DNA of 64,000 bases from Dillenia suffruticosa (Eukaryota > Streptophyta > Magnoliopsida > Dilleniales > Dilleniaceae): contig JAVTVX010000009.1 in assembly GCA_033439265.1 (NCBI GenBank), forward strand, positions 10,381,109 to 10,445,108. The letters are read 5' to 3'. Of the stretch, positions 38,731-50,160 are shown piece by piece. Each line of letters begins with the position of its first letter. The first letter of the stretch is position 1. A model generated the notes under the pieces. It made no database searches and was not told the origin of the DNA. It saw only the letters and a program-made list of their open reading frames with translations. The position numbers and the translations under genes are program-made.

Positions 38731-38768
38731 GTTTTTTGGCAAAAAATACTTGCGAAATGCTAGCATAC

Positions 38769-38819
38769 GGGTTTGATTCTGTGACTTCCCACACACGGAT
38801 TGTTTTAACCACTATGCCA
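38769..38819 (-). other. tRNA-like A/B-box module
   Basis: On the minus strand TGGCATAGTGGTTA (38,806-38,819) fits the tRNA A box TGGCNNAGTGG closely. It is followed by GAATCAAACCC (38,769-38,779), a weak B box. It directly adjoins a GC-rich repeat, like the other two modules. It is probably not a functional tRNA gene. Confidence 0.45.
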
Positions 38820-39270
38820 CATTCTGTTGATGTGTTGGCCTTTTTTTTTGTTTCTTCTTTTCTAGTCGTCTCACTCTTTTTTTTTCCTATCTCACTCTTA
38901 CATTTTTTTTGTCTCTCACTCTCACCTCTATTTTTTTCTTTCACTTTGCATTTGGGTTTTTTTTTTCTCTTTAAATTTTCTTACTGTTAAATTCAAGTTG
39001 ATATATTCAAACCGTTTATTATTTATTTGAATTATGTTTTGTAATGAATTATGAGTTATTAATAATATATATTTTGAACAGAAAAAAAATTTGTGATTAA
39101 ATATATACATTTTTAAATTATTAATATATTTTAATTTAAATGTATTTATCAGGTTTTTTAAATTATTAATATATTATAATTTAAATTATTAATATATTAT
39201 AATTTAAATTATTAATATATTAGTAATGTTGAAACACTCTGAACATTGCTAAGTTACCACACTAATACTT

Positions 39271-39669
39271 ACCACCTACTTATTAATTTTATTATATACA
39301 ATCATTGTAGAAAGAGAAAAATTAATTAATAGGGGAACATTTTTTTGGTAGCACCTGAATCTAAATATTCAATAAAACAAATACGTATTAGTATTAGCGC
39401 CAAACTTTTGGCGCCTCTTTTCTTGGCGCCACAAAATGGTGCCAAAGACGAAAGCGGAGGAGAAGGAAGTGGGAGGAAGCCTATGTAATTGATATAAAAT
39501 TAGCTACTCATGAATAAGAAAGATAAAACTTACAAATTAATTATTTAATTTAAATAAAAATTGTATATAATAAAATTTGTAAAATAATTTAATAAATTTA
39601 TATCATTATATCATATAAAATAATAATAATGATATTATTATTTTGCTATTTAGATTAAAAATATTATTA
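39271..39669. other. AT-rich stretch; segment repeated at 33.6 kb
   Basis: 39,595-39,680 closely matches 33,611-33,700 (TATCATTATATCATATAAAA and following). GGCGCC palindromes cluster at 39,400-39,445. No gene seen. Confidence 0.5.
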
Positions 39670-39895
39670 TTTTAAACATATGTGTAATAGTATTAATAAT
39701 GTGTATATAGTAAGATAATAAAATAATAGTAAGTGTTACTCTATTACAATATATATTACCTACATAAATATAATATATAAATATAATAAAATATTATAAT
39801 AATATATAGTGATATAGTTCTAATATCATATAATAGAACAATATAATTATATTATTACTTATTATATTATATATATATGTAATAGTGTTAACAAT
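39670..39895. repeat. Continuation of the AT-rich tandem array
   Basis: One unit with GTAATAGTATTAATAATGTG, CTCTATTACAATATATATTA and ATAGAACAATATAAT, as in the 33.7-34.6 kb array. It is broken at 39,895 by the next CACTA element. Confidence 0.75.
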
Positions 39896-42033
39896 CACTA
39901 CCAGAAAACAGGCCATCAGTGATGGAAAAATCTGTCGCTAATGGCTTGAAATTCGTCAGAAAAAAACACCTCGCTAAATATCAGCGACGGATTTTTTCTG
40001 TCATTAATATCAGTGACGGAAAAAATCCATCGCTGATATTAGCGACCGAAAAAAAATCCGTTGTTGAAACAAAAAAAAAAATCCATTGCTAATATCAAAG
40101 ACGGATCAGTGACGGAAAAAATCCATTGCTGATATTAGCGACCGAAAAAAATCCGTTACTGAAACAGAAAAAAAAAATCAGCGATAGACTGGGGACCGTC
40201 GCTGATTTCAGTCCATCACTGATTTTTGAGTTTTGAAAAAAATAAGCTTGTAGCCCCAGGCACCTGATGTCACGCCCCGAACCGGGGTCATGAGCAGCCT
40301 CCCATTGCCCTGGATGCCGGCTACATTTTTACAGAAAATCGGACAGAACCTCCCCATATTTCGGAGGTCTCCCATGTATAATTTATCCTGTAATATTCAC
40401 AACTATCCTGTCAATTTAATAAAAGGTCATCCCGGCCTCACAACCATTAACCAAACCATAGCCGACAACCAAGACAACGCAAGGCCATAGAAATTTCTAG
40501 CAGTCTTAGACACAGATCTCTACTGTCATGCTACACTAGAGCATGAGCAGCCGCCACAACGAGCAGACCTAAATGTTTATACACTTGTACAATAAATTCC
40601 CAAGTTAACATTTTAAATACATATAGGTGGCTCAATGTAAGTGAACCGAGTCAATATGAGAGCTTCTGGAATAAATGTCTATAATTATACTGTCATCCCA
40701 GAAAATAAATAGATGAATACATTGATCAAACTAAAATCTCCAATAATTGTCGCGGAAGATATGGTAACATCCATACCCAAATCCGGTACTATCAAGTCCA
40801 CGTCACAAGTATGAAATCACAAAATTTTTCTTCAGTCCAAAACTAATCTTGTGGGAAAGAAAGTGAGGGGTAAGTATCTATGGGAGGATACTCAGCAAGT
40901 GAGGGGATTGATATCGTGCTATCAATATCAAGGGTGAACTTGGAGTGTCAAAGCATGTAACATAATATTGAGTGTGCGAAAATAACGTGCTGTTTCAGAG
41001 TAAAACATAACGTGCTGTTTCAGAGTAAAACATATCTCAAGGCACATATCAGAAAAAAAGATATGCATCCATCCATATATCAAGTCACATATGTAGAGCC
41101 GGCCGAACAAACAACCCCGGCAATGGTCTACCTTGACCAAGGACGGGCGCATTGGGGGTTTTCACTATGCAAATATCAAATAATGGCTCTCTACCCCAAT
41201 GTTGGCCACAAACTACTCCAATAGCTTGTAAATAATAATAATAATATATATATATATAGTCGGCCGTGTTTGGTGTCTCGCCCAGTGTTAGACAAAGGTA
41301 AACTCACGTCCTCCCCGATGAGAGTCAACCTGGGACACCCATACACATGACGATCTGGCAGATACCTCCGACCGAAACGTATCCGGGTACAAGGGGTGCC
41401 TTTACCAAATGTGCTATAGGAAGCATATCACCATATCACCAAGTCGCCCGGGCACGTAGCCCCATGCATCACATCATCATGTCGGCTGGGCATATAGCCC
41501 CATGCACCGTAACATAACGTCGGCCATGCGTATAGCCCAAATAGTACATGTAAATCCATTTAAAACTACGTGCCAATATAGTATAGGCATTAAAACATGT
41601 CAATATGTCAAAAAGAATGGCACAGTATCCGGTTATCAAACTCATGGATGCAAATCAATAAAATCAACAGTTGGGACACTCCAATAGTCACAAAAATGTT
41701 TATCAAAATCCAAAAATTTAGTTTTCAAATGTATAAAAATCATGTCGTTTGAAAATCGATAAAATATGATTTGTCAATCAATAGTAGATGTCAAAGTCTC
41801 ACTCACCGTATGGGGGAGGGCAACGCACTCCCCAATAACACCACGAAGCGAAGAAAAGTGTTCCCCTAAATCAAGGCACCCAACACTTAGGGTTTTCTCG
41901 GAGCACAGACCTTCGTCCGAATGTCTTCTCGATCACTCCAAAATCTGAAACGCTCCCTGCGTAGAGATTCGTGGGCTGTCACGGGCTCATGGGCAGTTGT
42001 GGGCTACAGCGAGCTCGCTAGTTCGCGGGTCCG

Positions 42034-43373
42034 TGATAATGCACAAATTATCAATTTTATTGTTGATATTATGATTTGATTTTGGATTGGTTAGTGCCCT
42101 AATAATTGTTTTTATGGCCTTTTTATTTTTAGGGATCAAAAATGGAGATTGGATCAAATTGGGCTTAAGGAGACATTTTTGGAACTAAATGATTCAAGAT
42201 ATCAATTGGGCCTACAAAGGAAAGGAAGAAATATCAAAAAGTGGAAGATTTTATTTTAGGAATTTTTACTTTAAGTAAAAATTGTTGTGAGAAGTAAAAT
42301 TTTTACATTTTCCTATTTTGGTGGATCTTTTTCCTATTATTTTGGAAGAATCTTGGAGACCTAGAGCATTAAAAGAAGGACTCTCCTCATTAACCCTAGA
42401 AGGCACTATTCACGTTACTGTTCACGACACTATTCATATATATTCATAGGTGCTGTGGCGGCTACATTCATCTCTCTTTAGGTTTTAGGTTTTATTTTTT
42501 TTCTTTCTTTTTCTTAGAAGAACATTTTTTTTTGTTTATTCTGAAGAACATGATCACCATGAGTGGCTAGTTTTATTCTGATTCAAGGAGAAATTTTAAT
42601 CGATTGTTCTTCATTATGAGGTTATGTTCTTAATTTAATTTCTTGCCATTTTATTCAAGTATTCGTTGATTCTTAATTTATTTTTAGGGAAACCTAATAT
42701 TGGTTAATCTGATAATTTAATTCAATATTAGTCTTCCTATTGCTATCCAGGAATTCAGTGATCCGTAATTGTCATGAATGAATGGTACAAGTAGCAAATA
42801 GGTTATTTATATTTATGGGTTGTTTGCCAATATTTATTTTAACCTAAAGAATCGATGGAACAAAATCGAATAATTGTACGGCTATCCTGGTTATTTGTAT
42901 TTCGGTTTAACTATTTTCACAGAACTTAATACTGTCATTATTTGATATGAAACGCTATCGTGCCCAGTCGATTAATGATAAGTTTTGATTGGATGCTGGG
43001 TTTGGTCAATTATTTTAGAAAAACACAAGATTTTTTATGGCTATCCTAATAAATCTAAGGTTAAATGCTTGAATTGCAAGAATAATATTTTCAACCAATG
43101 ATCAATAAGACAATCGAATATATGAACTCTTGGATCGGAGTTTGGTGAATTGAATTTCTTCTTTAAATTTTAATATATTTGATTTGTCTTTTAATTTTAA
43201 CTATTTAATTTTGATTTAGAAATTTCTTTTATAAACCCCCCATTTTATTTTGGTATTTACTAAGAAACTAAGTTAACATAGTTCCCTTGGGATTCGACCT
43301 GGTAACCACTATTGCTACAATTTGTTGCATTAGGGAAATCAATATTAATTTGAGGGATTCGACAACCCGACCA
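42034..43373 (+). repeat. 5' LTR of the Athila/Tat-type element
   Basis: TG...CA ends, 1,340 bp, nearly identical to 46,314-47,654 (a few per cent difference by eye), which implies a comparatively recent insertion. Confidence 0.9.
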
Positions 43374-43378
43374 AATTT

Positions 43379-43398
43379 TGGCGCCGTTGCCGGGGAAC
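43379..43398 (+). promoter_or_regulatory. Primer-binding site complementary to tRNA-Asp
   Basis: TGGCGCCGTTGCCGGGGAAC lies 5 bp after the 5' LTR. This is the usual minus-strand primer site of plant Athila/Tat gypsy elements. Confidence 0.85.
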
Positions 43399-43456
43399 TA
43401 TTTTAATTTTTTAGTTTGTGGTTTTCACTTGTTTATTGATTTTTGGAGAAGAAAAG

Positions 43457-44041
43457 ATGGAAAATCGTGAAAGAACTCTGAATGAGTTAGCTGCATCAAT
43501 TTTGAACCAACATCCCTTGTGCATCGAGAACCCAGCTCATGAGGTAAGTCACTCTCACCTTGAAAATCAAATTTCTGAATTGACTGCTTTGGTTCGTCAG
43601 ATGGCTGTAGGACAAATACATGCAACCAAAGTTTGCGGCATATGCTCGATACCCGGACATCCTACTGATATGTGTCCATCTTTGCAAGAAGATTCTACTC
43701 ATCAAGCAAATGCCGCAGGAGGATTTCCTAGCCAACCTCAGAAGAAGTACGACCCCTACTCTACTTATTATAACCCCAGATGGAGAGAGCATCCAAACCT
43801 GAGTTGCAGGAATCAAGGAGGACAAACAAGATATTCTCCTCAGCAATTCAATAGGCCAACACATGCACCGACACAATCGTCTAATTCAGGTATGTCCCTA
43901 GAAGATATTGTGAAAGCTCTCGCGACTAACACTCAACAATTTCAACAGCGAGACTGTGAAATTTATGAAGACAGTAAAGACCAAAATAGATTTAGGACAA
44001 CCATTCATGAAGACAGTAAAGACCAAAATATATGTGGATGA
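43457..44041 (+). pseudogene. Truncated gypsy gag (nucleocapsid part)
   Basis: Starts MENRERTLNELA (ATG at 43,457), the conserved gag beginning of this group, but jumps after about 25 residues to the region before the zinc knuckle, so most of the capsid domain is deleted. The knuckle CGICSIPGHPTDMC (C-X2-C-X4-H-X4-C) is intact, followed by a Q/N/P-rich stretch. At about 43,950 it is joined to duplicated protease-derived sequence (EDSKDQN twice) and stops. It could make a short RNA-binding protein but not a full capsid. Confidence 0.8.
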
Positions 44042-44267
44042 GGGTACTCTCTCCGTCGAGTTCGACGGCGAGACTGTGAAATTTATTATTTTCGATCCTA
44101 TGAAGTACCCAAATGAGTGTCAATCAATTTGTTCTGCTGATATATTTTATTTAATTGTGCAGAAAATTTATGATGAAAAATGTGATATTGATTTTGAATT
44201 GAATGCACAATTAGATATGGAAGGAAAGTCATATGCGCCTCACAAAGTAAAGTTGAAGCCTCCTTGA
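43956..44267 (+). pseudogene. Gypsy protease-domain fragment fused to the pol end
   Basis: Residues LGQPFMKTVKTKI, then VEFDGETVKF, match the end of the retropepsin domain of Athila/Tat polyproteins. A near-duplicate of the LGQPFMKTVKTKI segment precedes it. The frame ends within PHKVKLKPP, immediately before the GGGAGGCAACCC motif that normally follows pol, so all of RT, RNase H and integrase is deleted. Confidence 0.7.
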
Positions 44268-44469
44268 AGAGAAACAAATGAAGACCGTCGAGCATAACGA
44301 CGTTAAATAATTGCACTTGTTGGGAGGCAACCCAAAATTTTTTTAAGAGTTTGATTTAATTTTTAGTAATTTCATTTATTCAATTTTAAGTGTTATTTAT
44401 CTCTTCTTTTAATTTTTGCAGGTGTCCAATTCAATCACCCAAGTCATGGTTCAACACAGAATTTTCGAA

Positions 44470-44641
44470 GGCAGAAGCAGTCTTGGCATTAGGGCGTGAT
44501 CACGCGGTTTCAAAAGTCAAATAAAATTTTTGGGCAGAAGCACTCTCACTCTTAAGAGATGATCATGCGGTATTTCTGCAGGTGCAATACGAATTTGGGC
44601 AGAAACACTCTCACTTTTAAGAGATGATCACGCGGTTTTGG
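44470..44641 (+). repeat. Tandem repeat with GATCACGCGGTTT, about 2.7 units of 63-65 bp
   Basis: Units start GGCAGAAGCACTCTCACT (44,470, 44,533, 44,598) and contain AAGAGATGATCACGCGG. They lie in the untranslated region after pol of the gypsy element and are followed by a long A/AG-rich tract (44,646-44,690). Confidence 0.8.
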
Positions 44642-46313
44642 ATTCAAAAAAAAAAAAAAAAAGAGAGAGAGAAAAAAAAAAGAAAAAAAAATGTGGTGGT
44701 TGCGAATGCCCAAACCGAAGGATTCATAGAGGAGACCTCGCATTCTCCACAGCGCCCGCCATCACCTTAGGGGAGTTCTCTCGTTCTTTATCTTTCTTTT
44801 CATTGTCCTTTTTCATTGCCTAACATCTTTCATTTCTGAGATTAGTTTTCAATTGTACTAACTGTGAATTTCTTTAGTATTGTGTCTAACATTCTCATCT
44901 TTTGCATATATTGAGGACAATGTAGTATTTAGGTGTGGGGGAGGATTTTCATGCCAATGTCATTTCTTCTATTTTTCTTTAGAACTTCGTATTCTTTGGA
45001 TTTTGTCGGATAATGATTTTGAGTTAGTATATATTGTTGATTTGAGTTTGAAATACATGAAAAAGACAAATGTGATTAGTTATTTTTGGATAAAATTGTT
45101 TTAAGTGTCCCATTGATCTTGATGATTGAGTCATTTGAAAATGTGATAGATTCGATACAAATTAAACATTTTTTGTGAGAATTTGAGCCTTAAGAGCATG
45201 TCATCAAATTTGCTCTAAATTTTTTGGATATGAGTGTTTATCAATCGTAGTATGCTTATTCTAGAACTTGCTTTGCTATACTTTTTGAGACCACATCAAT
45301 GAATTCATGCATTGATATGATGAGGGCAATTAGGTTTACACACTTTATCTATCTTAAAAGACATTCCCATGCATATTGATCCCCTAGGGAACCCATTTGA
45401 GCTTATATCCCTTTTCTTTGATTTAACCTCATTAATTAACACATAGCCTTCTTTTTACGCTTTACCTTTTTTTTGGTTCTTATATTAAAGAAGCATGTGA
45501 TTTGAGCATATATTGAGTAGTTATTTACAAAGGGAATGAGTTACTTCCATTGTGGGATTTATTTTGGGAAGTCGATTATACACTTGGGGTGGATTGTATA
45601 TGCGCGGCATTTTTATTGATCCTCATTTAGTTTCCTTATTCAACAAAAAAAAGGAGAGAAAAAGAAAAAAAAAAAAAAAAGAAATTCCCAAAAGTTGAAA
45701 TTGGGGAATTTGAAGAGAAAATGTAAAAGGTTTGATTGAGAAATGATAATGATCTTGATTGGAGTATCTTTCTTTTGGCTTGATTGTATTTCATGATATG
45801 GGATATAGGGGATATGTTCTTGACATGCTTTTTTGATATATTTATTACACGATACATTTAGCCTTTTACCCTACCTTTACACAAGCCACGTTACAACCCT
45901 TATAAAGACCTCCAGATTTTTATTTTGAATTCATATAAGTGGTGGTGGAGATTTGATAAATAAGCAAGCTTATGGTAATAACATACTTTGATTTGATTTG
46001 AGAGTTATTGATAAATTCCCTTAAACACTTTGAGTGTATAGAGTGAAATTCTTGTGAGGGTATTGAATCTTGATACATTGAATTTTGATGAGATTATCGA
46101 GTTTGATGGGAAGTTTATATTTTCTTTTAAAGTTTTAAAGCTATGATCACTTGCTCTCTGGATTGTTATTTTTGTTTGAATTTTTCGATGTGTACTGCTT
46201 TGAAATTATTTGAAAATGAATTGAATGAGGAAAAGGAGTGAAGAAGAGAATACTTGTGTGACATTAATCTAGTGAATGCTTGAGGATAAGCATTGGTTTG
46301 GTATGGGGGAATT

Positions 46314-47654
46314 TGATAATGCACAAATTGTCATTTTTATTGTTGATATTATGATTTGATTTTGGATTGGTTAGTGCCCTAATAATTGTTTTTATGGCCT
46401 TTTTATTTTTAGGGATCAAAAATGGAGATTGGATCAAATTGGGCTTAAGGAGACATTTTTGGAACTAAATGATTCAAGATATCAATTGGGCCTACAAAGG
46501 AAAGGAAGAAGTATAAAAAAGTGGAAGATTTTATTTTAGGAATTTTTACTTTAAGTAAAAATTGTTGTCAGAAGTAAAATTTCTACATTTTCCTATTTTG
46601 GTGGATCTTTTTCCTATTATTTTGGAAGAATCTTGGAGACCTAGAGCATTAAAAGAAGGACTCTCCTCATTAACCCTAGAAGGCACTATTCACGTTACTG
46701 TTTACGACACTATTTATATATTTATTCACAAGTGCTGTGGCGGCTACATTCATCTCTCTTTAGGTTTTAGGTTTTATTTTTTTTCTTTCTTTTTCTTTGA
46801 AGAACATTTTTTTTTGTTTATTCTGAAGAACATGATCACCATGAGTGGCTAGTTTTATTCTGATTCAAGGGGAATTTTAATCGATTGTTCTTCATTGTGA
46901 GGTTATGTTCTTAATTTAATTTCTTGCCCTTTTATTCAAGTATTCGTTGATTCTTGATTTATTTTTAGGAAAACCTAATATTGGTTAATCTGACAATTTA
47001 ATTCAATATTAGTCTTCCTATTGCTATCCAGGAATTCAGTGATACGTAATTGTGATGAATGAATGGTACAAATAGCAAATAAGTTATTTATGTTTATGGG
47101 TCGTTTGTCAATATTCATTTTAACCTAAGGAATCGATGGAACAAAATCGAATAATTGTACGGCTATCCTGGTTATTTGTATTTTGGTTTAACTATTTTCA
47201 CAGAACTTAATGCTGTCATTATTTGATATGGAACGCTATCGTGCCCAGTCGATTAATGATAAGTTTTGATTGGATGCTGGGTTTGGTCAATTATTTTAGG
47301 AAAACACAAGATTTATTATGGCTATCCTAATAGATCTAAGTTTAAATACTTGAATTGCAAGAATAATATTTTTAACCAATGATCAATAAGACAGTCGAAT
47401 ATATGAACTCTTGGATCGGAGTTTGGTGAATTGAATTTCTTCTTTAAATTTTAGTATATTTGATTTGTCTTTTAATTTTAACTATTTAATCTTGATTTAG
47501 AAATTTCTTTTATAAACCCCCCATTTTATTTTAGCATTTACTAAAGAGTTAAGTTAACATAGTTCCCTTGGAATTCGACCTGATAATCACTATTACTATA
47601 ATTTGTTGCATTGGGGAAATCAGTATTAATTTGAGAGTTTCGACAACCCGACCA
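46314..47654 (+). repeat. 3' LTR of the Athila/Tat-type element
   Basis: Partner of 42,034-43,373, preceded by the polypurine tract at 46,302-46,313. Confidence 0.9.
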
Positions 47655-48076
47655 GTCAGCAGGCTGGCGGGCCTACGGGCTGTAGTGGGCTTCGCGGGCC
47701 GCAGTAGGCTCGCGGGCTCACGGGTTAGCAACCTAGCGGGCTTGTGGGTCAGCGGGCCGCAGTAGGCTTCGCGCGCCGCAGGGGGATCGCGGGCTGCGCG
47801 CTAACGGGTTGGTGTGCGCTCGTGTGCAGGCGCGCTCGCGGACTGGCTCGCTCTCGCGGGCTGGCTCGCGCTTGTGGACTGAGGCGCGCTGTATTCGTGC
47901 AGGGAGGATTGTACAGGGGCGTGATCGTGCTCGCGCCGGGTGGATCGCGCAAGGGCGTGCTCAGCTCGCGTTAAGGTGATCACATGGTGGCGGAAGGAGT
48001 TGCAGTCGCGCTCGCGGGAGGAAGGAGCAGCGGTGGCGAAGCGAGCGGCGACGATGGGTGGTGGGTTCGGGCGAAG

Positions 48077-48079
48077 CCG

Positions 48080-48117
<38 letters not shown>

Positions 48118-48118
48118 T
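48077..48118. repeat. (GA)n microsatellite in the LTR leader
   Basis: A GAGAGA run in copy B, equivalent (reversed) to the CT run at 59,848-59,880 in copy D, so it is a family feature of the LTR leader. Confidence 0.9.
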
Positions 48119-48514
48119 GAAGAGACGAGAGAGGAGATTAGGGCTAAAAGCCCTAATCCCATTTGGGGGAGGTGATGCGTTTTGGGCCAAAACGTAGCGC
48201 TTCCCTCCTTTTTTTTTTGTTAGAATTATATATATATGTGTATATATAATTTCACACCCATATTTCTCTAGAATATGAATTTCATAAAAATGGGGCTTAT
48301 TACATGGAAACTTAAAATATACCCAAAAATTTAAATTAAATACCTCAAATTCAAAAATCAAAATAAATAGAAATTTTTTCTCTATATATATATATATATT
48401 TCAAAACTAGTACACTTGTACGGACACCGCAATATCGGTGTTACACCTGACCCACCGCCCAGCCCGCCCACCCACAGAACCCTGCCTTTAATTTGTGAAA
48501 ACTGCCTCCGTTGA

Positions 48515-48578
48515 GCTTCGAACCCATACACGACCACACACAAGGAATAGGTTGAGAGCAAGACAACCACCAAACCAA
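48515..48578 (-). other. tRNA-like A/B-box module in the second CACTA core
   Basis: On the minus strand TTGGTTTGGTGGTT (48,565-48,578) is followed by GGGTTCGAAGC (48,515-48,525), which fits a B box well. It adjoins a GC-rich block (48,446-48,490), as in the other two modules. Confidence 0.4.
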
Positions 48579-48989
48579 GTTACTTACCTGATCATAATTC
48601 TTTTTTATTTTTACTTATTTACTTTATCTCATATTTTTTAATAATATAAAATTATAATTTATTATAAAATAATAAAATAAATTTATTTTTGCTTAAAATA
48701 AAATAATAAAAAATTTTGAAAAAATAAAATAAAATTAAAAAAATAATAAATAATAAAAAAATCCGTCGCTAATTTTTCATTGGTAATCCGTCATTAATCC
48801 GTTGCTAATCCGTCGCTAATGGTCGTATATATATTTATTTATTTTTTTTTTCCTTCACCAATTCACCGACAGAAAAAATTCCGTCAGTAATCCATCACTG
48901 ATGATTTTATAATTTTAAAAAAAAATTTTTTAGGGTTTAGCGATGGAAATATTTCTGTCGCTAATTTTTGTCGCTAATCCGTCGCTAGT

Positions 48990-50160
48990 AGTAAACGTTA
49001 CTTTATTATAACATACATTACCTACATAAATATAATATAATATTATAATAATATATACTCATATAGATGTAATATCATATAATAGATCAATATAAAAATA
49101 ATATTACTTATTATATTATATATATATATATATATGTGTGTGTGTAATAGTGTTAAAAATGTTTAGATAGTAAGATAATAATAAGTGTTACTCTATTATA
49201 ATATACATTACCCATATAAATATAATATATAAATATTATATTATATTATAGTAATATATAGTGATATAGTTTTAATAGAATAATATAATAATAATATTAC
49301 TTATTATTTAATATATATAAATATGTAATACTACATAAATATAGCATTAATAATGTGTAATAATACATCACTCTAATATATAGTTACATAATAGTAAGTA
49401 CTACTCTATTATAGCATACATTACCTATATAAATATAATATAATATTATAGTAATACATAAAGATATAGTTGTAATATCATAAAACAGATCAATATAATA
49501 ATAATATTACTTATTATATTACATATATATATATATGTAATAGTGTTAATAATGTGTAGATGGTAAGTTAATAGTAAGTGTTACTTTGTTATAATATACA
49601 TTACCTATAGTAGTTATATTTACTAGTGGTAGTATATAGTAAAATCTAATAATATTTACCATATAGTACTAATAATAGAACATTATGCTGCATAGGTTAA
49701 ATATGTAATAATATTTACCTAATATGGCAATATCGTAATAATAAAATAAGATTATGTATGGTTTTTATGTATGGTTGAAACGTCTGGAACAATGTAGTAA
49801 TATATAAGTAATATTTACTAACGGTATAGTGGTAATGGTAATATGGTAGTAACAAGAGATGTGCAATATAGTAATATAGTTATCACCAAAAAAATAAATA
49901 AATAGTAATATAACAGTAATTTTTACTAGGTGTCATGATACTTATTGTAATATTTACTACAACTACAATGTAGTAATATAGTAGTAATATTTATTAATAA
50001 TATAATGGTAGTGGTAATATAGTAGTAATAATATATATATGTGCAATGTAGTAATATAGTAGTAATTTTTATTAGGTGTGGTGATACTTGTAGTATAGTA
50101 ATATTTACTACTACTAATGTAATAATATAGTAGTAATAAGATATTATGCGGAGACTAGTA
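48990..50160. repeat. AT-rich array continued, with right subterminal repeats of the giant CACTA element
   Basis: To about 49,600 it has the 180-220 bp units seen at 33.7 kb (GTAATAGTGTTAATAATGTG near 49,538). From there to 50,160 shorter units centre on AGTAATATTTACTA(C/A), the reverse complement of the repeat at the left end of the giant element. Confidence 0.7.

Larger units (their letters stand above)
37972..39270. repeat. 1.3-kb block bounded by a 47-bp direct repeat
   Basis: A phrase starting TAG.AATGTTGAAACACTC and ending ACACTAAT occurs at 37,972-38,018 and 39,222-39,268 with about four differences. Between the copies are two GC-rich tandem repeat sets, a tRNA-like module and AT-rich DNA. 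It may be another transposon or a duplicated junction; termini of a known class were not found. Confidence 0.45.
42034..47654 (+). mobile_element. Internally deleted Ty3/gypsy element (Athila/Tat type)
   Basis: Two LTRs of 1,340 and 1,341 bp (42,034-43,373; 46,314-47,654) start TGATAATGCACAAATT and end CGACAACCCGACCA. A primer-binding site TGGCGCCGTTGCCGGGGAAC (43,379-43,398) fits plant tRNA-Asp, which is typical of Athila/Tat. It is followed by shortened gag, a piece of protease, then GGGAGGCAACCC (44,322-44,333) and a GGACAATG..GTGTGGGGGAGG stretch (44,914-44,944). A purine tract TATGGGGGAATT precedes the 3' LTR. Reverse transcriptase, RNase H and integrase are absent. The flanking 5-mers GTCCG and GTCAG match at four of five bases. 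Confidence 0.9.
40268..48445 (-). mobile_element. Solo gypsy-type LTR (copy B), interrupted by a second gypsy element
   Basis: Flanked by a perfect 5-bp target duplication CCTGA (40,263-40,267 and 48,446-48,450). On the minus strand it starts TGTAACACCGATATTGCGG and ends GGGGCGTGACA, and aligns with copy D (59,491-63,006): CGTTTTGGCCCAAAACG leader palindrome, CT microsatellite, GC-rich middle, then GGAGGTATC.GCCAGAT and ACTCACCCCTCACTTTC landmarks. Net length without the 5.6-kb insertion is about 2.55 kb, shorter than copy D. No internal domain of its own remains, so it is a solo LTR from recombination between former LTRs. Confidence 0.85.
39896..48989. mobile_element. Second CACTA element, right terminus eroded, carrying a nested LTR
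   Basis: The left end is CACTACCAGAAAACAGGCC, followed by GCGACGGAT/ATCCATCGCTGAT subterminal repeats (39,910-40,220). The matching repeats in the other orientation lie at 48,760-48,985. The right terminus ends GTCGCTAGTAG without a clean TAGTG, and the AT-rich array resumes directly (AGTAAACGTTACTT), so the last bases were lost or mutated. Without the 8.2-kb solo LTR insertion it would be about 0.9 kb: a GC-rich core plus a tRNA-like module between subterminal repeats, the same plan as the 2.85-kb element. It has no transposase. Confidence 0.65.

Noticed and set aside
47801-48361. 186-codon minus-strand frame
   Set aside because: The equivalent of the previous frame in LTR copy B; the two do not conserve a protein.
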